Shown here: positions 1 through 9,256 of the stretch, in pieces
Layout of the letters: the number at the start of each line of letters is the position of its first letter
How positions within the stretch are numbered: the stretch's first letter is position 1
IMG/VR virus record: IMGVR_UViG_3300047375_000682
Location: 1 to 20,527 of that record
Strand: one strand, 5' to 3'
Source: a virus
DNA: 20,527 bases
The notes under the pieces: model-generated
The model's input: only the letters and a program-made list of their open reading frames with translations
The model's database searches: none
What the model was told of the DNA's origin: nothing
Translations under genes and position numbers: made by a program

Positions 1-2
1 CA

Positions 3-926
3 AATATTAGTGCAGTTGTAAATGCAGCTACAATTAATATTATTAATACTACAGTTGATTCAGATTATATTGCATTAAGAACTGGTGTTGCACAGGATTC
101 AGGTGCCACACTACTTATTGTTCAAGCTAATTCAATTGATTCGGCTGAAGCCATTGTTCTTATTGATTCTGCATATGTTCAGGCTAGACAACTTGCCGGT
201 ACTGATTCTGCACTCTTTACAAAATTAACAGCCATTGCTGGTCACGTTGTACCTTCAATTGATAGCGCGTATGATCTAGGCGATTCTGCTCGTAAATGGA
301 AAGACTTATATTTAAGTGGCTCAACTATTCACTTAGGTGATACTACAATTAAAAATGATGGAAGTAATATTACATTTGGTCGACCAATTGAAGCAAATAT
401 TAAGGTCGAAAATTCTATGGACCTTAAAGGTAACTCAATTGTAGATTCTAGTAGTGTAAATCTAAGATCGCCTAAGTTTAATTTTGGCACAATTGATGGT
501 CTTGGTTATGTACACTTTAGCCAAAACGCACCACAAATTAGAATCGGAGATTCGAATACTCCTGCGGGTTATATACAGCTCGGTCATAATTCAACTAATA
601 GTGGCTCTGTCGGTCAAGGTACAGTTCACTACAATAGCGCAACAAAAGATTTTAACTTTAAAGATAGCGATGGCTGGTTTGCACTACCTAGAGCAGCATT
701 TACTGATTCGGATGTTCAAGCAACAGTTGATTCTGATTATGTAAGAGCCAAAGCAGTAGAAATTGATTTTAGAAATTATGAAGTAAATACTGTACCAAAC
801 AGTGTGCCACATGGCAATACAATTTTTGTTAATAACGGTAATTCCGGTGCACCTTGTCTTGCAGTCTACGACAGTGATGCGGGATATTACAGAAGAATTG
901 CACTTGGAAATCAAATTAGTACTTAA
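3..926 (+). CDS. Tail-fibre-like virion protein, 3' part (5' end outside window)
   Basis: The reading frame is open from base 3 to the TAA at 924-926, so this is the C-terminal 307 residues of a longer protein; the ATG at 417 is internal. The visible part is rich in Asp-Ser-hydrophobic motifs (DSDYI, DSAEA, DSAYV, DSDYV) spaced roughly 18-25 residues apart. Around bases 265-330 it reads DLGDSARKWKDLYLSG, a motif that recurs in fibre and structural proteins of marine T4-like phages. The C-terminal 60 residues lose the Asp-Ser pattern and resemble a small globular cap. No enzymatic motif is visible. It lies 13 bases upstream of the gp8-like gene in the same direction, which fits a baseplate-attached fibre or adhesin. 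The assignment rests on composition, repeat style and neighbours; the exact fibre type cannot be told. Confidence 0.7.
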   Translation, partial: NISAVVNAATINIINTTVDSDYIALRTGVAQDSGATLLIVQANSIDSAEAIVLIDSAYVQARQLAGTDSALFTKLTAIAGHVVPSIDSAYDLGDSARKWKDLYLSGSTIHLGDTTIKNDGSNITFGRPIEANIKVENSMDLKGNSIVDSSSVNLRSPKFNFGTIDGLGYVHFSQNAPQIRIGDSNTPAGYIQLGHNSTNSGSVGQGTVHYNSATKDFNFKDSDGWFALPRAAFTDSDVQATVDSDYVRAKAVEIDFRNYEVNTVPNSVPHGNTIFVNNGNSGAPCLAVYDSDAGYYRRIALGNQIST

Positions 927-939
927 TAGGATATAGAAA

Positions 940-2295
940 ATGCCAGCGATTGTAACAGACGCACTAAGAAGACAAATTGCACAGGACTTCTTTGATCAAT
1001 TTACTAATGATACAAGAAAGTATTATATTGGTATAGGACGATCAGAGCAGTGGGATTCTTCAGATACGGTCCCAACACCTACTAACACTCCAACTACTAC
1101 TGAGGCATTTAGAAATAGCTTACAGTCTGTAAAGAAAGTTGAAGCTACATCACTCGTTGTTCCACGTAATACATGGTCATCTGGTAGAATTTACTCACAG
1201 TATGATGATCAGCAAGGAGGATATCCTACACTGCCGTATTATATAATGAATGAATCACGTCAAGTCTATGTCTGTTTAGAAACTGGACGTGATGCTACTG
1301 GCGCAGCAAGTCCTTCTATTGAGCAACCTACTCATGCTAATCTTGATTCTCGTAGAGAAGCTGATGGTTACGTATGGAAATTCCTATTTACAATTAGTGC
1401 TGAAAGAGCAAATAATTTCTTATCAGCAAATTTTATGCCTACACTTTTACAAGACACAACTGATTCTAATTCAACTGGTATTCAGCTTAAACAAGCCGCC
1501 GTACAAAATGCGGCAACACCCGGTGAAATATTAAGTATTATTGTAACAGACGGTGGAGCAGGTTATACGAGTGTTCCAACTGCAACAATTACAGATCCTA
1601 ATGGAAACAATGCTAGTTTTAATATTACTATTGATTCAGCAACGGGACAAGTTGTTCGTATTCGTATGGATGATAGTACAAACGGTGATGTTGCAGGGCA
1701 TGGCTCGGGTTATACGAATCCCACGATTTCAATTACTGGTGGAGGTGCAACACTTAATGCTACAGCACGAGCAGTACTCGGACCTGATTCTGGTATTGGC
1801 CGTGATCCACGCGAAGATCTTAAATCAGCATCGGTCATGTTCCATGCAGAACTAAAGGGAACTGATAGTGACTTTATTGTAAATCAAGATTTTAGACAAG
1901 TCGGTTTAATAAGAGATATACAAAGTAATTCAGGTTCAATCTTTACAGAAACAACGGGTAATGCGCTTAAGTCTATGAAACTTGGCGCGATTATTACACA
2001 ATTTACTGCAGATAAAATTATTCGTGGTGCAACTACTTTAGCAGAAGCATATATAGATGAAGTAGATTCAGATATTCTATATTATCACCAAACGAATGCC
2101 ACTGGTTTTGTAGCTTTTCAACCAGGAGAATTAATTGAAGAAACAAATGGAGCCGGTGAAGGAACAGTAGATTCAGCAGCTATATTACCAGAAGTATTAC
2201 CTTCAACTGGTGAAGTATTGTTTATTGATAACAGATCTCCGGTTGATAGAAGCATTGCACAAAATGAAGACGTTAAAGTTATTATTCAATTTTAA
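940..2295 (+). CDS. 8: Baseplate wedge subunit, T4 gp8-like
   Basis: A protein of 451 residues beginning MPAIVTD, the typical opening of gp8-like wedge proteins of marine T4-like phages. Supporting features are an early YYIGIGR segment followed by W (residues about 29-38), a TWSSGRIY segment near residue 85, a YVCLETG strand near residue 118, and DGYVWKFLFTIS near residues 142-153, which matches the conserved YxWKYxYTIS block I recall in this family. The later part holds two Gly-rich sandwich-like repeats (DGGAGYTSVPTATI and GHGSGYTNPTISI). T4 gp8 is about 334 residues; marine relatives are usually longer, as here. In T4, gp8 forms a dimer in each baseplate wedge and helps hold gp7 and gp10. 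AGGATATAGAAA precedes the ATG as ribosome-binding site. The family call is from remembered motifs rather than an alignment. Confidence 0.68.
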   Translation: MPAIVTDALRRQIAQDFFDQFTNDTRKYYIGIGRSEQWDSSDTVPTPTNTPTTTEAFRNSLQSVKKVEATSLVVPRNTWSSGRIYSQYDDQQGGYPTLPYYIMNESRQVYVCLETGRDATGAASPSIEQPTHANLDSRREADGYVWKFLFTISAERANNFLSANFMPTLLQDTTDSNSTGIQLKQAAVQNAATPGEILSIIVTDGGAGYTSVPTATITDPNGNNASFNITIDSATGQVVRIRMDDSTNGDVAGHGSGYTNPTISITGGGATLNATARAVLGPDSGIGRDPREDLKSASVMFHAELKGTDSDFIVNQDFRQVGLIRDIQSNSGSIFTETTGNALKSMKLGAIITQFTADKIIRGATTLAEAYIDEVDSDILYYHQTNATGFVAFQPGELIEETNGAGEGTVDSAAILPEVLPSTGEVLFIDNRSPVDRSIAQNEDVKVIIQF

Positions 2296-2305
2296 GGATT
2301 AGAAT

Positions 2306-5300
2306 ATGTCAAGTAAACTCAATTCACGGGTTCTAAGTAACACATATAAAGATGATTTTGCCGACAGCGATGGTTACTATCGAATCTTGTTTAATAGCGG
2401 CAGACCTTTGCAAGCTCGTGAACTTACACAGATGCAAACAATACTGCAACAGCAGATTACCAAATTTGGTAATAATGTCTTCAAAGAAGGAGGCGTTGTA
2501 AAACCTGGTGAATCAGTCTTAAATAACTCATATGAATTTGCAAAGCTTATTACTACACAGTACGCGCTTCCTAATGGCTTCGGTTCACTTGTCGGTACAG
2601 TATTTACCGGAAACATTTCAGGTGTTACAGCAAGAATTATTGAGGTTATTGATGCCGAGGATGGTGACCCTGCAGCAATTTATATTGCTTATACAAATGC
2701 TCCTACCGCTCTTGCCGGTGCTATAACTGTAAGATTTACGCCAGGAGAAACGATTACAAATGGTGCAACAACACTTAGAGTGCAAGAAACAAATACAGAT
2801 GATAATCCTGCAGTCGGCAGAGGTGTAAGATATTCAATTGATGCCGGTGTTTATTTTGCAAAAGGGTTTTTTGTATTTACTGAAAAACAAAGTCATATTG
2901 TTTCTAAATTTAGTGATACCGTTACCAAGACAGTTGGTTATAAAATTGATGAGACAATTGCCACTGTTGACGATGACACTGCTCTTTATGATAATCAAGG
3001 CGCTGTGCCGAACGTTTCATCTCCAGGAGCTGATCGACTTAAAATTACGCTTACATTAACAACACAAGATAAAATTATATCTAATGAAAATTTTATCCCA
3101 CTTGCTAATATTACTGAAGGTGTTATTTCAAAAGTAATTGATGCTGATAATTCTTATAATGTAGTTAATGATTTTATTGCAACTAGAATTAAAGAAAATT
3201 CTGGCGATTATCTCGTAAAACCTTTTAAATTGACATTTGAAGAAGATTCTGATAAAGATAATTTAATTCTTAATCTTAGTCCGGGCATTGCAGTTATTGG
3301 CGGATATAGAACAAAGCTTTATGTGCCTTATACTGATAGAATTACAAAGCCATTTTCTACTGCTGAAATAGAAAATGAGGTAACACCCGTTGGATTTGGT
3401 AACTATGTTTTAGTTGATGCAGGCACTGCCTCTAACACTAAAGGTCTACCAAACATTAATACATTTGCTAAATTAAATATTAGATCTGCAGCAGCTCACG
3501 GTGGTATTTCAATAGGTACATGTAGAGTAAGATCTGTGTCTGAAGATGCTGGAAATCTTTATAGATTTTATCTTTTCGATATTCAAATGAATGCAACCAA
3601 AAACTTTAGAGATGCAATGAGTGTTGGTACAGGTGTCAGTGATTATTTTAACCTATACAGACCTGGCGGTAAAACAGAATTAAGAGACGTTAGAAAAAAC
3701 AATCTTCTATTTACATTACCACAAACTAGGCCAAAGGCTTTAGATGATATTGCTTTACAAACACAAAGAAGATTTCAAGTAACAACAAGTGGTACTGGAA
3801 CTGCAACTATTTCATTAACTGCAACTGGTGAAACATTTGCAAATGAGAATGATTGGGTTGTTGCAAAAGCTGGTACAAATATTATTACAACAGGTTTGAC
3901 ATTTAGTTCATCTCCTGCCGGTCAAGTTGCTGCTAACTTTACAGGATTACCTACAAGCTCTACTGTTGAAATTTTAGCATATGTAAATAAATCTATTGGT
4001 GTCGTTAGAAGTAAAACTCTAACTGAAACAACTTTGACTAAAGGCCCCGCTTCAGCTGATGGATCTGTAGGTTTAGAAAAACCGGATATTTTTAAAGTTC
4101 TAAGAATAAGAGAAGATGATTCTGATGGCATCGACCTAAAAAATAGATATGAAATAGACAATGGACAAAGAGATAATTTTTATGCTCACGGTAAATTAAA
4201 ATTAAAGCCAGGCATGTCAGCACCAAATACTGTATTTGTAAGATACCAATATTTTAATCACGGTGCTAATGGAGATTTCTTTGCTATTAACTCTTACACT
4301 GGACAAATAGATTATGCTGATATTCCTTCATTTAGAAAAACTACTGGCGAAAGAGTAAGTCTAAGAAATGTTATAGATTTTAGATCGGTAAAAGACTCAG
4401 ATGAAGATTTTATTACAACTAGTGATGGCGCTAGAATCCACGAATTACCTCAAGTAAATGACACGGTTGTGGCAGATGTTGATTATTATTTACCACAACG
4501 TGGAATACTCACTCTTAACGGTGAAGGCGATGTGCAATTAAGATTAGGATTGCCGGCATTTCAACCGCAACCACCATATGTACCAGTTGGCCAGATGCCA
4601 CTATATAATATAGAACTTAATGCGAATACATTAAATGATTCTGATTTGTCTATGTCTAAAATTGATCATCGTAGATATACAATGAAGGATATTGGCAAGA
4701 TTGAACAAAGGGTTGATAAGATTGAAGAACTGACTGCTTTAAATTTACTTGAAATTGATACAAAAAACTTTGCAGTTCTTGATTCTAATGGTTTAGACAG
4801 AACAAAGTCTGGATTCTTTGTTGATAATTTTTCAACTCAATTATTTAGTGATTTAGATGTAGAAGACTATAGAGCGTCAATTGATCCTAAACTAGGATTT
4901 TTAGCTCCACAGTTTAATGAAGATAATATTAAGTTAGTTTATGATTCAGATGCATCACTTAATGTTGTGAAAAAGGGTGACAATATCTATCTTAGACATT
5001 CTGAAGTTTCTTACGCAAAACAAACTCAGGCAACTAAGCATATCAGAATTAATCCATTTGAAGCAGTTGTTTATCATGGAGATATTGAATTATCTCCGTC
5101 ATCTGATGAATGGAGAGAAGTTAATATTAGAGCCAAAAAGATCATTGATGGCGGTTCAAAGCTTGATACTAAACAGGCATATCTTTGGAACAACTGGGAA
5201 TGGAACTGGGGTGGCACATCAATTAATGATTTACAAGTAGGCGCAACAACAAATAAAAAAGATGAATCTACCTCATCAAAGATTATTGCTAATGTAAATA

Positions 5301-6277
5301 AGGTTGTTTCAGAAGAAACATTATTAGAAGTAATTGATGAAAAGGTGATTGATATTGCTCTTATTCCATTCATGAGATCAAAGAAAGTATACTTTAAAGC
5401 GCAAGGCCTAAGACCTAGTTCTAAGGTCTGGATATATTTTGCTAATACAAGAGTTGATAATTGGGTGAGAGAAGAAACATTCACTAGAGTCTCAGATGAT
5501 CCAACTGATTATGGTAATAAACATAATAATGCAACTTCGCACCCAGAAGGTATAACAGAAATTCTTACTGATGCCAATGGTGCAGTTGAAGGCTCGTTCT
5601 TTATTCCAAATAGCTCTGCTCAAAGATTTAGAACTGGAGCACAACAGTTTAAAATATTAGATATTAGTGCTGATGATGAAAAATCTTCGGGTACAATTGC
5701 GAGAGCACTGTATACTTCTAGTGGCTATCTAGATACAATTGATCAAACAATTAAATCGACAAGAGTTCTAAATGTAGAACACATTCGAACCACAACCAAG
5801 AAATATTCCGGCGGTGGCGGCGGCGGTGGCGGAGGTAATGATACCTCCGGTCCAGGCTATACTTCATATGATGGTGGCAATACTTGGACGCATAATGCAC
5901 CAACAGATGGTTATAATCATGGATTCCATGATACTGGCACTAGTAGCAGCGCCGGCGCATCAAATTGCTTTATTACTACAGCTGTTGTGGAAAGAAGAGG
6001 CGAAGCTGATGATGGCCCAACCTTGACTAAATTGCGTAAATTTAGAGACGAATATATGGCAAACAAAAAAGTAGAAGTACAAGAATACTATGTCATTGCA
6101 CCGATTCTCGTAGAAGCGATAACTGATGATAATGAATGGCAATGGATTGATGATCAAATTCAAAAGGCTGTCATTTATATAGACGAAAAAAATTATGAAA
6201 ATGCTTATACCACATATAAAGATATGGTATCTATTTTGAAAAATAAATATATTGACAATACAGCGGAGCAAAGATAA
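2306..6277 (+). CDS. Very large virion structural protein (DUF4815-like) with poly-Gly linker and C-terminal CFI box
   Basis: A protein of 1323 residues. The N-terminus contains YKDDFADSDGYYRILFNSGR and then LQARELTQMQTILQ, the signature opening of the large DUF4815-type baseplate or fibre-associated proteins of marine T4-like phages. The middle is a long beta-rich region with several predicted jelly-roll-like stretches and no visible catalytic motif. Residues 1169-1177 are nine consecutive glycines (bases 5810-5836), followed by a Gly/Ser/Thr/Asn/His-rich linker to about 1219. From Cys1221 there is a separate domain starting CFITTAVVE and continuing TLTKLRKFRDEYM and YYVIAPILV. This matches the Cys-Phe-Ile box C-terminal domain found at the ends of many unrelated bacterial proteins. 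The gene overlaps the next by one base (TAATG), indicating translational coupling. It is probably a virion component near the baseplate rim; a gp10-like role is possible but unproven. Confidence 0.72.
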   Translation: MSSKLNSRVLSNTYKDDFADSDGYYRILFNSGRPLQARELTQMQTILQQQITKFGNNVFKEGGVVKPGESVLNNSYEFAKLITTQYALPNGFGSLVGTVFTGNISGVTARIIEVIDAEDGDPAAIYIAYTNAPTALAGAITVRFTPGETITNGATTLRVQETNTDDNPAVGRGVRYSIDAGVYFAKGFFVFTEKQSHIVSKFSDTVTKTVGYKIDETIATVDDDTALYDNQGAVPNVSSPGADRLKITLTLTTQDKIISNENFIPLANITEGVISKVIDADNSYNVVNDFIATRIKENSGDYLVKPFKLTFEEDSDKDNLILNLSPGIAVIGGYRTKLYVPYTDRITKPFSTAEIENEVTPVGFGNYVLVDAGTASNTKGLPNINTFAKLNIRSAAAHGGISIGTCRVRSVSEDAGNLYRFYLFDIQMNATKNFRDAMSVGTGVSDYFNLYRPGGKTELRDVRKNNLLFTLPQTRPKALDDIALQTQRRFQVTTSGTGTATISLTATGETFANENDWVVAKAGTNIITTGLTFSSSPAGQVAANFTGLPTSSTVEILAYVNKSIGVVRSKTLTETTLTKGPASADGSVGLEKPDIFKVLRIREDDSDGIDLKNRYEIDNGQRDNFYAHGKLKLKPGMSAPNTVFVRYQYFNHGANGDFFAINSYTGQIDYADIPSFRKTTGERVSLRNVIDFRSVKDSDEDFITTSDGARIHELPQVNDTVVADVDYYLPQRGILTLNGEGDVQLRLGLPAFQPQPPYVPVGQMPLYNIELNANTLNDSDLSMSKIDHRRYTMKDIGKIEQRVDKIEELTALNLLEIDTKNFAVLDSNGLDRTKSGFFVDNFSTQLFSDLDVEDYRASIDPKLGFLAPQFNEDNIKLVYDSDASLNVVKKGDNIYLRHSEVSYAKQTQATKHIRINPFEAVVYHGDIELSPSSDEWREVNIRAKKIIDGGSKLDTKQAYLWNNWEWNWGGTSINDLQVGATTNKKDESTSSKIIANVNKVVSEETLLEVIDEKVIDIALIPFMRSKKVYFKAQGLRPSSKVWIYFANTRVDNWVREETFTRVSDDPTDYGNKHNNATSHPEGITEILTDANGAVEGSFFIPNSSAQRFRTGAQQFKILDISADDEKSSGTIARALYTSSGYLDTIDQTIKSTRVLNVEHIRTTTKKYSGGGGGGGGGNDTSGPGYTSYDGGNTWTHNAPTDGYNHGFHDTGTSSSAGASNCFITTAVVERRGEADDGPTLTKLRKFRDEYMANKKVEVQEYYVIAPILVEAITDDNEWQWIDDQIQKAVIYIDEKNYENAYTTYKDMVSILKNKYIDNTAEQR

Positions 6278-7854
6278 TGGCAACTTCCCTAGGCTATCGA
6301 ATTAATAGAAACCCTATAGCACAATCCTTTAATGTTGAGGAAGCGTGCGGGATTTATGTTACAAAAATCGATCTTTACTTTAAATCTAGAAATACATCTA
6401 GTCCCGTTTGTTTACAATTAAGGCCTATGATAAATGGAATTCCATCTAATTCTGAGATAATTCCTCAAGGTGTTGTATATGTGAATGGATCAAATATTAA
6501 TCTTTCCGATGATGCAACTGCCGTAACATCTTTTGTATTTGAAGAGCCAGTATTTTTACAGGGTTTAAATGATTACGCATTTGTTGTAATGTCAAACTCT
6601 CCGGATTGTCAAATTTGGATTGCCCAAATTGATGAATTTCTAACTGGAACAACTGCTGGAAGAGTGGCAAAGAATCCTGCGGTCGGCAATATTTTCTACT
6701 CTGCAAATGGTGGCTCATTTACTGCAGCACAAGATCAAGATTTAACTTTCGAAATTCATAGAGCAGCATTTAACACGGGAGATCTCGGTAAAGTTGCTCT
6801 TAAAAATACATCAGTTCCACAGAAACTTTTAAATGCTGATCCTATACAAACGTTTGCTGGAAGTTCAACTGTAAGAATTGCTGACGTTGGTCATGGATTC
6901 GTCATAAATGATGATGTAACAATTAGAGGTATGGATTCAGCTGCACTTATTGGTGGTATGCGTACTACCAGTATTATGGGTGCATCAAAAAACATTACTG
7001 CTGTAGATTGGACTGGATATGAAATTACTGCCGATTCTGCTGCTGATAGTGCCGGTATAGGTGGTGGATTTAATGTTTTAGCAACTAAAAATATCCCTTG
7101 GTCAACTTACTATAATAATATTCAGCTATTAGTACCAGATAAAACATCTACATTTGCTGCTATTAAAGCAACATCTAGCAAATCCTTTGCAGGTACTGAA
7201 ACAGCGTATCAAAAAGATGTAGATTTTAAAATGTCTAAGGTTCAACGAAGTGTATATACAACCAAGGCTAACGTTGTTGCTAACAATGAATTGGAAGTTG
7301 CCAATCTTGGTGCTGGTGTAAAATCGCTAGAACAAGAAGTTGTCTTCACTACTAGTGATTCTTATGTGGCACCTATGCTAGATATGCAAAGGGCTTCAAT
7401 GACATTGATTGATGCAATTATTGATAATCAAGATTCTGCTGCAACCGTTGGTTTTAATGTTCCACTAAATTATATTTCTGAAACACAACCTTCAGGAGGA
7501 TCATCTGCATCAAAGCATATTACTAGAAAAATTACAGTAGTAGAACCAGCAGTTGGTCTTAAAATTATATTAGATGCTCATAGACCTAGCGGTACTTCTT
7601 TTGATTTATATACAAGAACATGTGAAGAAGGTGTTGATATTGAAACTATTAACTGGGTATTGGCTCCTACAACGAGCAATAACCCAATCGATAATGCAGG
7701 ATTCGTATTTAGAGAGTATCAATATCTTGTAGGTAATTTAGGTGGCGAGCTTCCTGATTTTACAACATTTCAATTAAAAATTGTATTGAACTCAGTAAAT
7801 AGAGGCAGATCACCAATCATAAAGGATCTTAGAGTTATTGCATTGAGTGTATAA
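6277..7854 (+). CDS. Virion structural protein, baseplate or fibre associated
   Basis: A protein of 525 residues. The first 170 residues contain AQSFNVEEACGIYVTKIDLY, then VCLQLRPMINGIPSN, then LNDYAFVVMSNSPDCQIWIA. This beta-sandwich-like segment is one I recognise as the C-terminal portion of large baseplate-associated proteins in marine T4-like phages, where it is often fused to the DUF4815-like part; here it is a separate gene directly after that protein. The middle contains DSAALIGG and DSAADSAGIGG stretches, echoing the Asp-Ser style of neighbouring fibre proteins. The C-terminus is again beta-rich (FQLKIVLNSVNRG). No enzyme motif is seen. The start ATG shares a base with the previous stop (TAATG), so stoichiometric co-translation with the upstream protein is likely. 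Structural role is well supported by context; exact position in the particle is inference. Confidence 0.65.
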   Translation: MATSLGYRINRNPIAQSFNVEEACGIYVTKIDLYFKSRNTSSPVCLQLRPMINGIPSNSEIIPQGVVYVNGSNINLSDDATAVTSFVFEEPVFLQGLNDYAFVVMSNSPDCQIWIAQIDEFLTGTTAGRVAKNPAVGNIFYSANGGSFTAAQDQDLTFEIHRAAFNTGDLGKVALKNTSVPQKLLNADPIQTFAGSSTVRIADVGHGFVINDDVTIRGMDSAALIGGMRTTSIMGASKNITAVDWTGYEITADSAADSAGIGGGFNVLATKNIPWSTYYNNIQLLVPDKTSTFAAIKATSSKSFAGTETAYQKDVDFKMSKVQRSVYTTKANVVANNELEVANLGAGVKSLEQEVVFTTSDSYVAPMLDMQRASMTLIDAIIDNQDSAATVGFNVPLNYISETQPSGGSSASKHITRKITVVEPAVGLKIILDAHRPSGTSFDLYTRTCEEGVDIETINWVLAPTTSNNPIDNAGFVFREYQYLVGNLGGELPDFTTFQLKIVLNSVNRGRSPIIKDLRVIALSV

Positions 7855-7856
7855 TA

Positions 7857-8072
7857 ATGATTGATTATATAAAAGTTGAAGGTGCGGCCGGTCTAGTAAG
7901 AGATAGAAATACACACGCAATTATGAATGTAGATAAAAACGCAACAGAACAAGCGCGTGCCAGGAAGCTTAAGAAAATACAAGATAAGCAAGAAATTGAA
8001 GATCTTAAAAAAGATGTTAATGATATAAAAAATATACTTAATTTAATCGTGGATAAACTCAATGGCGCGTAA
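7857..8072 (+). CDS. Small coiled-coil protein of unknown role
   Basis: A protein of 71 residues. The first 25 residues (YIKVEGAAGLVRDRNTHAIM) resemble the start of small conserved proteins found among structural genes of marine T4-like phages, which read roughly VEGxxxLxRD..(S/T)xAI.N. Residues 27-68 are highly charged and follow a heptad-like pattern (Q-E-I-E-D-L-K-K-D-V-N-D-I-K-N-I-L), so a coiled coil is expected. The ATG begins two bases after the previous stop and the 3' end overlaps the next gene by 11 bases, so it is embedded in a coupled translational series. It may be an assembly or trimerisation factor for an adjacent fibre protein, but the sequence does not show which. The minus-strand frame over the same bases is a shadow. 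Confidence 0.65.
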   Translation: MIDYIKVEGAAGLVRDRNTHAIMNVDKNATEQARARKLKKIQDKQEIEDLKKDVNDIKNILNLIVDKLNGA

Positions 8073-9237
8073 AGTAATATTTAATATGAGCAATACGCTC
8101 GTTGCTACGATTAATAAGATTAATCAAATGGATGAGTGGCTTGGTGATCTAGATGACCTTAATAAAAGAAATTATAAAGGCACAAGAAGCTACTTAGGCG
8201 GTTTTGAAGATAACGAGTACACCGAAAACGGTGGACTTGCAAATCAGTCAGCTGTAGCTGCTGCAGAATGGTTACATAGTGAACTAGAAAAATGTAGAGT
8301 GGCCATGTTTGGCCAAGAAATTTTAGATAGTAATGATAGTGTAGATAGCAGTTTAGAATTTTCAACATTACGCTTTGAGCGAGTTCTTGTTGCAGATAGT
8401 GCAGTATTTAAAAGATTTACAATACAAGGGCTATTCATTCCAGTAGACTCTGATCTGAGTTCTACATCAGCAACTATTGTAAGAGATAGTCTAGACAGTA
8501 ATTTTTATACACCGTCTTTTGAAGGTGGGCCGGTTTTTAATACCGGAATTACGATTGACAGCGGTTATATACGAAATTTTTCTGGTATTGATTTAGACGT
8601 CGGTCGATGGATGGTAAGCGATAGCAGCTTCCGTACATTCTTTAATGATAGCACTGATAGTATAGGTAGTTTTGTACCGGTCTTTAATTTTGGATTTACA
8701 GTTAGAGATAGCGCATATATCGGCGTTGTACATGGTCCACGTAATCTTTTCCCATTCCCAAGACCGCGCAAACCAGGTTTTCCAAATGGATATACATTTG
8801 ATTCGTCAACAATAAATATTAATACTCCATTAAGTTTTGATTCTGGCAAAAGCACAATTACACTCTTAGCGCCAGACTCAACTGATAGTTCTCAAAATTG
8901 GACTCTTGATTATGATAGCGCTAATTTTAAAAAAATAGTAGTACGCGAATCTGCCACATTTGATACTTGGATAGTTGAATCAGATGGAGATAACTTATAT
9001 GTCCCTTCTCCTCTACATGTTAAAAGATTTGTTTTTGATGTAGACTCATCGTTTGATTCAGCAACTCCTCCTGCAATTCCAGTAGGATTCGATTCATCTT
9101 ATAGAGCTGATTTTCATGGAAGACTTGATAGTGGCTTTGAATATACTTCTCCATTTACAATTTATGAATCTGATGGTAGTACTATACATTTCGGGACATT
9201 AATGCTAAGTCAATATGATTCGGATAACCGGTTATAA
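8062..9237 (+). CDS. Asp-Ser-rich fibre-like virion protein, paralogue 1
   Basis: A protein of 391 residues. The N-terminal 80 residues form a distinct module (DEWLGDLDDLN at 24-34, AAAEWLHSELE at 67-77). Residues about 88-350 carry dense Asp-Ser motifs (DSDL, DSLDS, DSGYI, DSAYI, DSTDS, DSANF, DSSFDS) spread through a beta-rich sequence, with a Pro/Arg-rich insert (PFPRPRKPGFP) at 231-241. The C-terminal 40 residues (SPFTIYESDG..FGTLMLSQYDSD) form a closing module. The first and last modules match the next gene's product in order and position, so the two are paralogues. Asp-Ser pairs use several codon combinations, so the pattern is kept at protein level rather than by recent DNA duplication. 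Probably a fibre or baseplate decoration protein. The ATG overlaps the upstream gene by 11 bases. Confidence 0.62.
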   Translation: MARKVIFNMSNTLVATINKINQMDEWLGDLDDLNKRNYKGTRSYLGGFEDNEYTENGGLANQSAVAAAEWLHSELEKCRVAMFGQEILDSNDSVDSSLEFSTLRFERVLVADSAVFKRFTIQGLFIPVDSDLSSTSATIVRDSLDSNFYTPSFEGGPVFNTGITIDSGYIRNFSGIDLDVGRWMVSDSSFRTFFNDSTDSIGSFVPVFNFGFTVRDSAYIGVVHGPRNLFPFPRPRKPGFPNGYTFDSSTININTPLSFDSGKSTITLLAPDSTDSSQNWTLDYDSANFKKIVVRESATFDTWIVESDGDNLYVPSPLHVKRFVFDVDSSFDSATPPAIPVGFDSSYRADFHGRLDSGFEYTSPFTIYESDGSTIHFGTLMLSQYDSDNRL

Positions 9238-9240
9238 ATA
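9233..9240 (+). promoter_or_regulatory. T4-type late promoter, TATAAATA
   Basis: An exact match to the T4 late-promoter element recognised by the phage sigma factor gp55. It overlaps the stop codon of the preceding gene and sits 16 bases before the ATG at 9257, a position that would give a short leader containing the AGAGATAGAAC ribosome-binding region. It was the only exact TATAAATA noticed on the plus strand at a gene boundary. Function is inferred from the consensus and position. Confidence 0.6.
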
Positions 9241-9256
9241 GAACAAGAGATAGAAC

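Noticed and set aside
5074-5484. Minus-strand open frame of 136 codons within the giant virion gene
   Set aside because: Complement of a well-supported gene, with no ribosome-binding site or recognisable domain; a shadow frame.
8527-8548. Short CCGGT...ACCGG hairpin
   Set aside because: A stem of five base pairs inside a coding region is within chance expectation.
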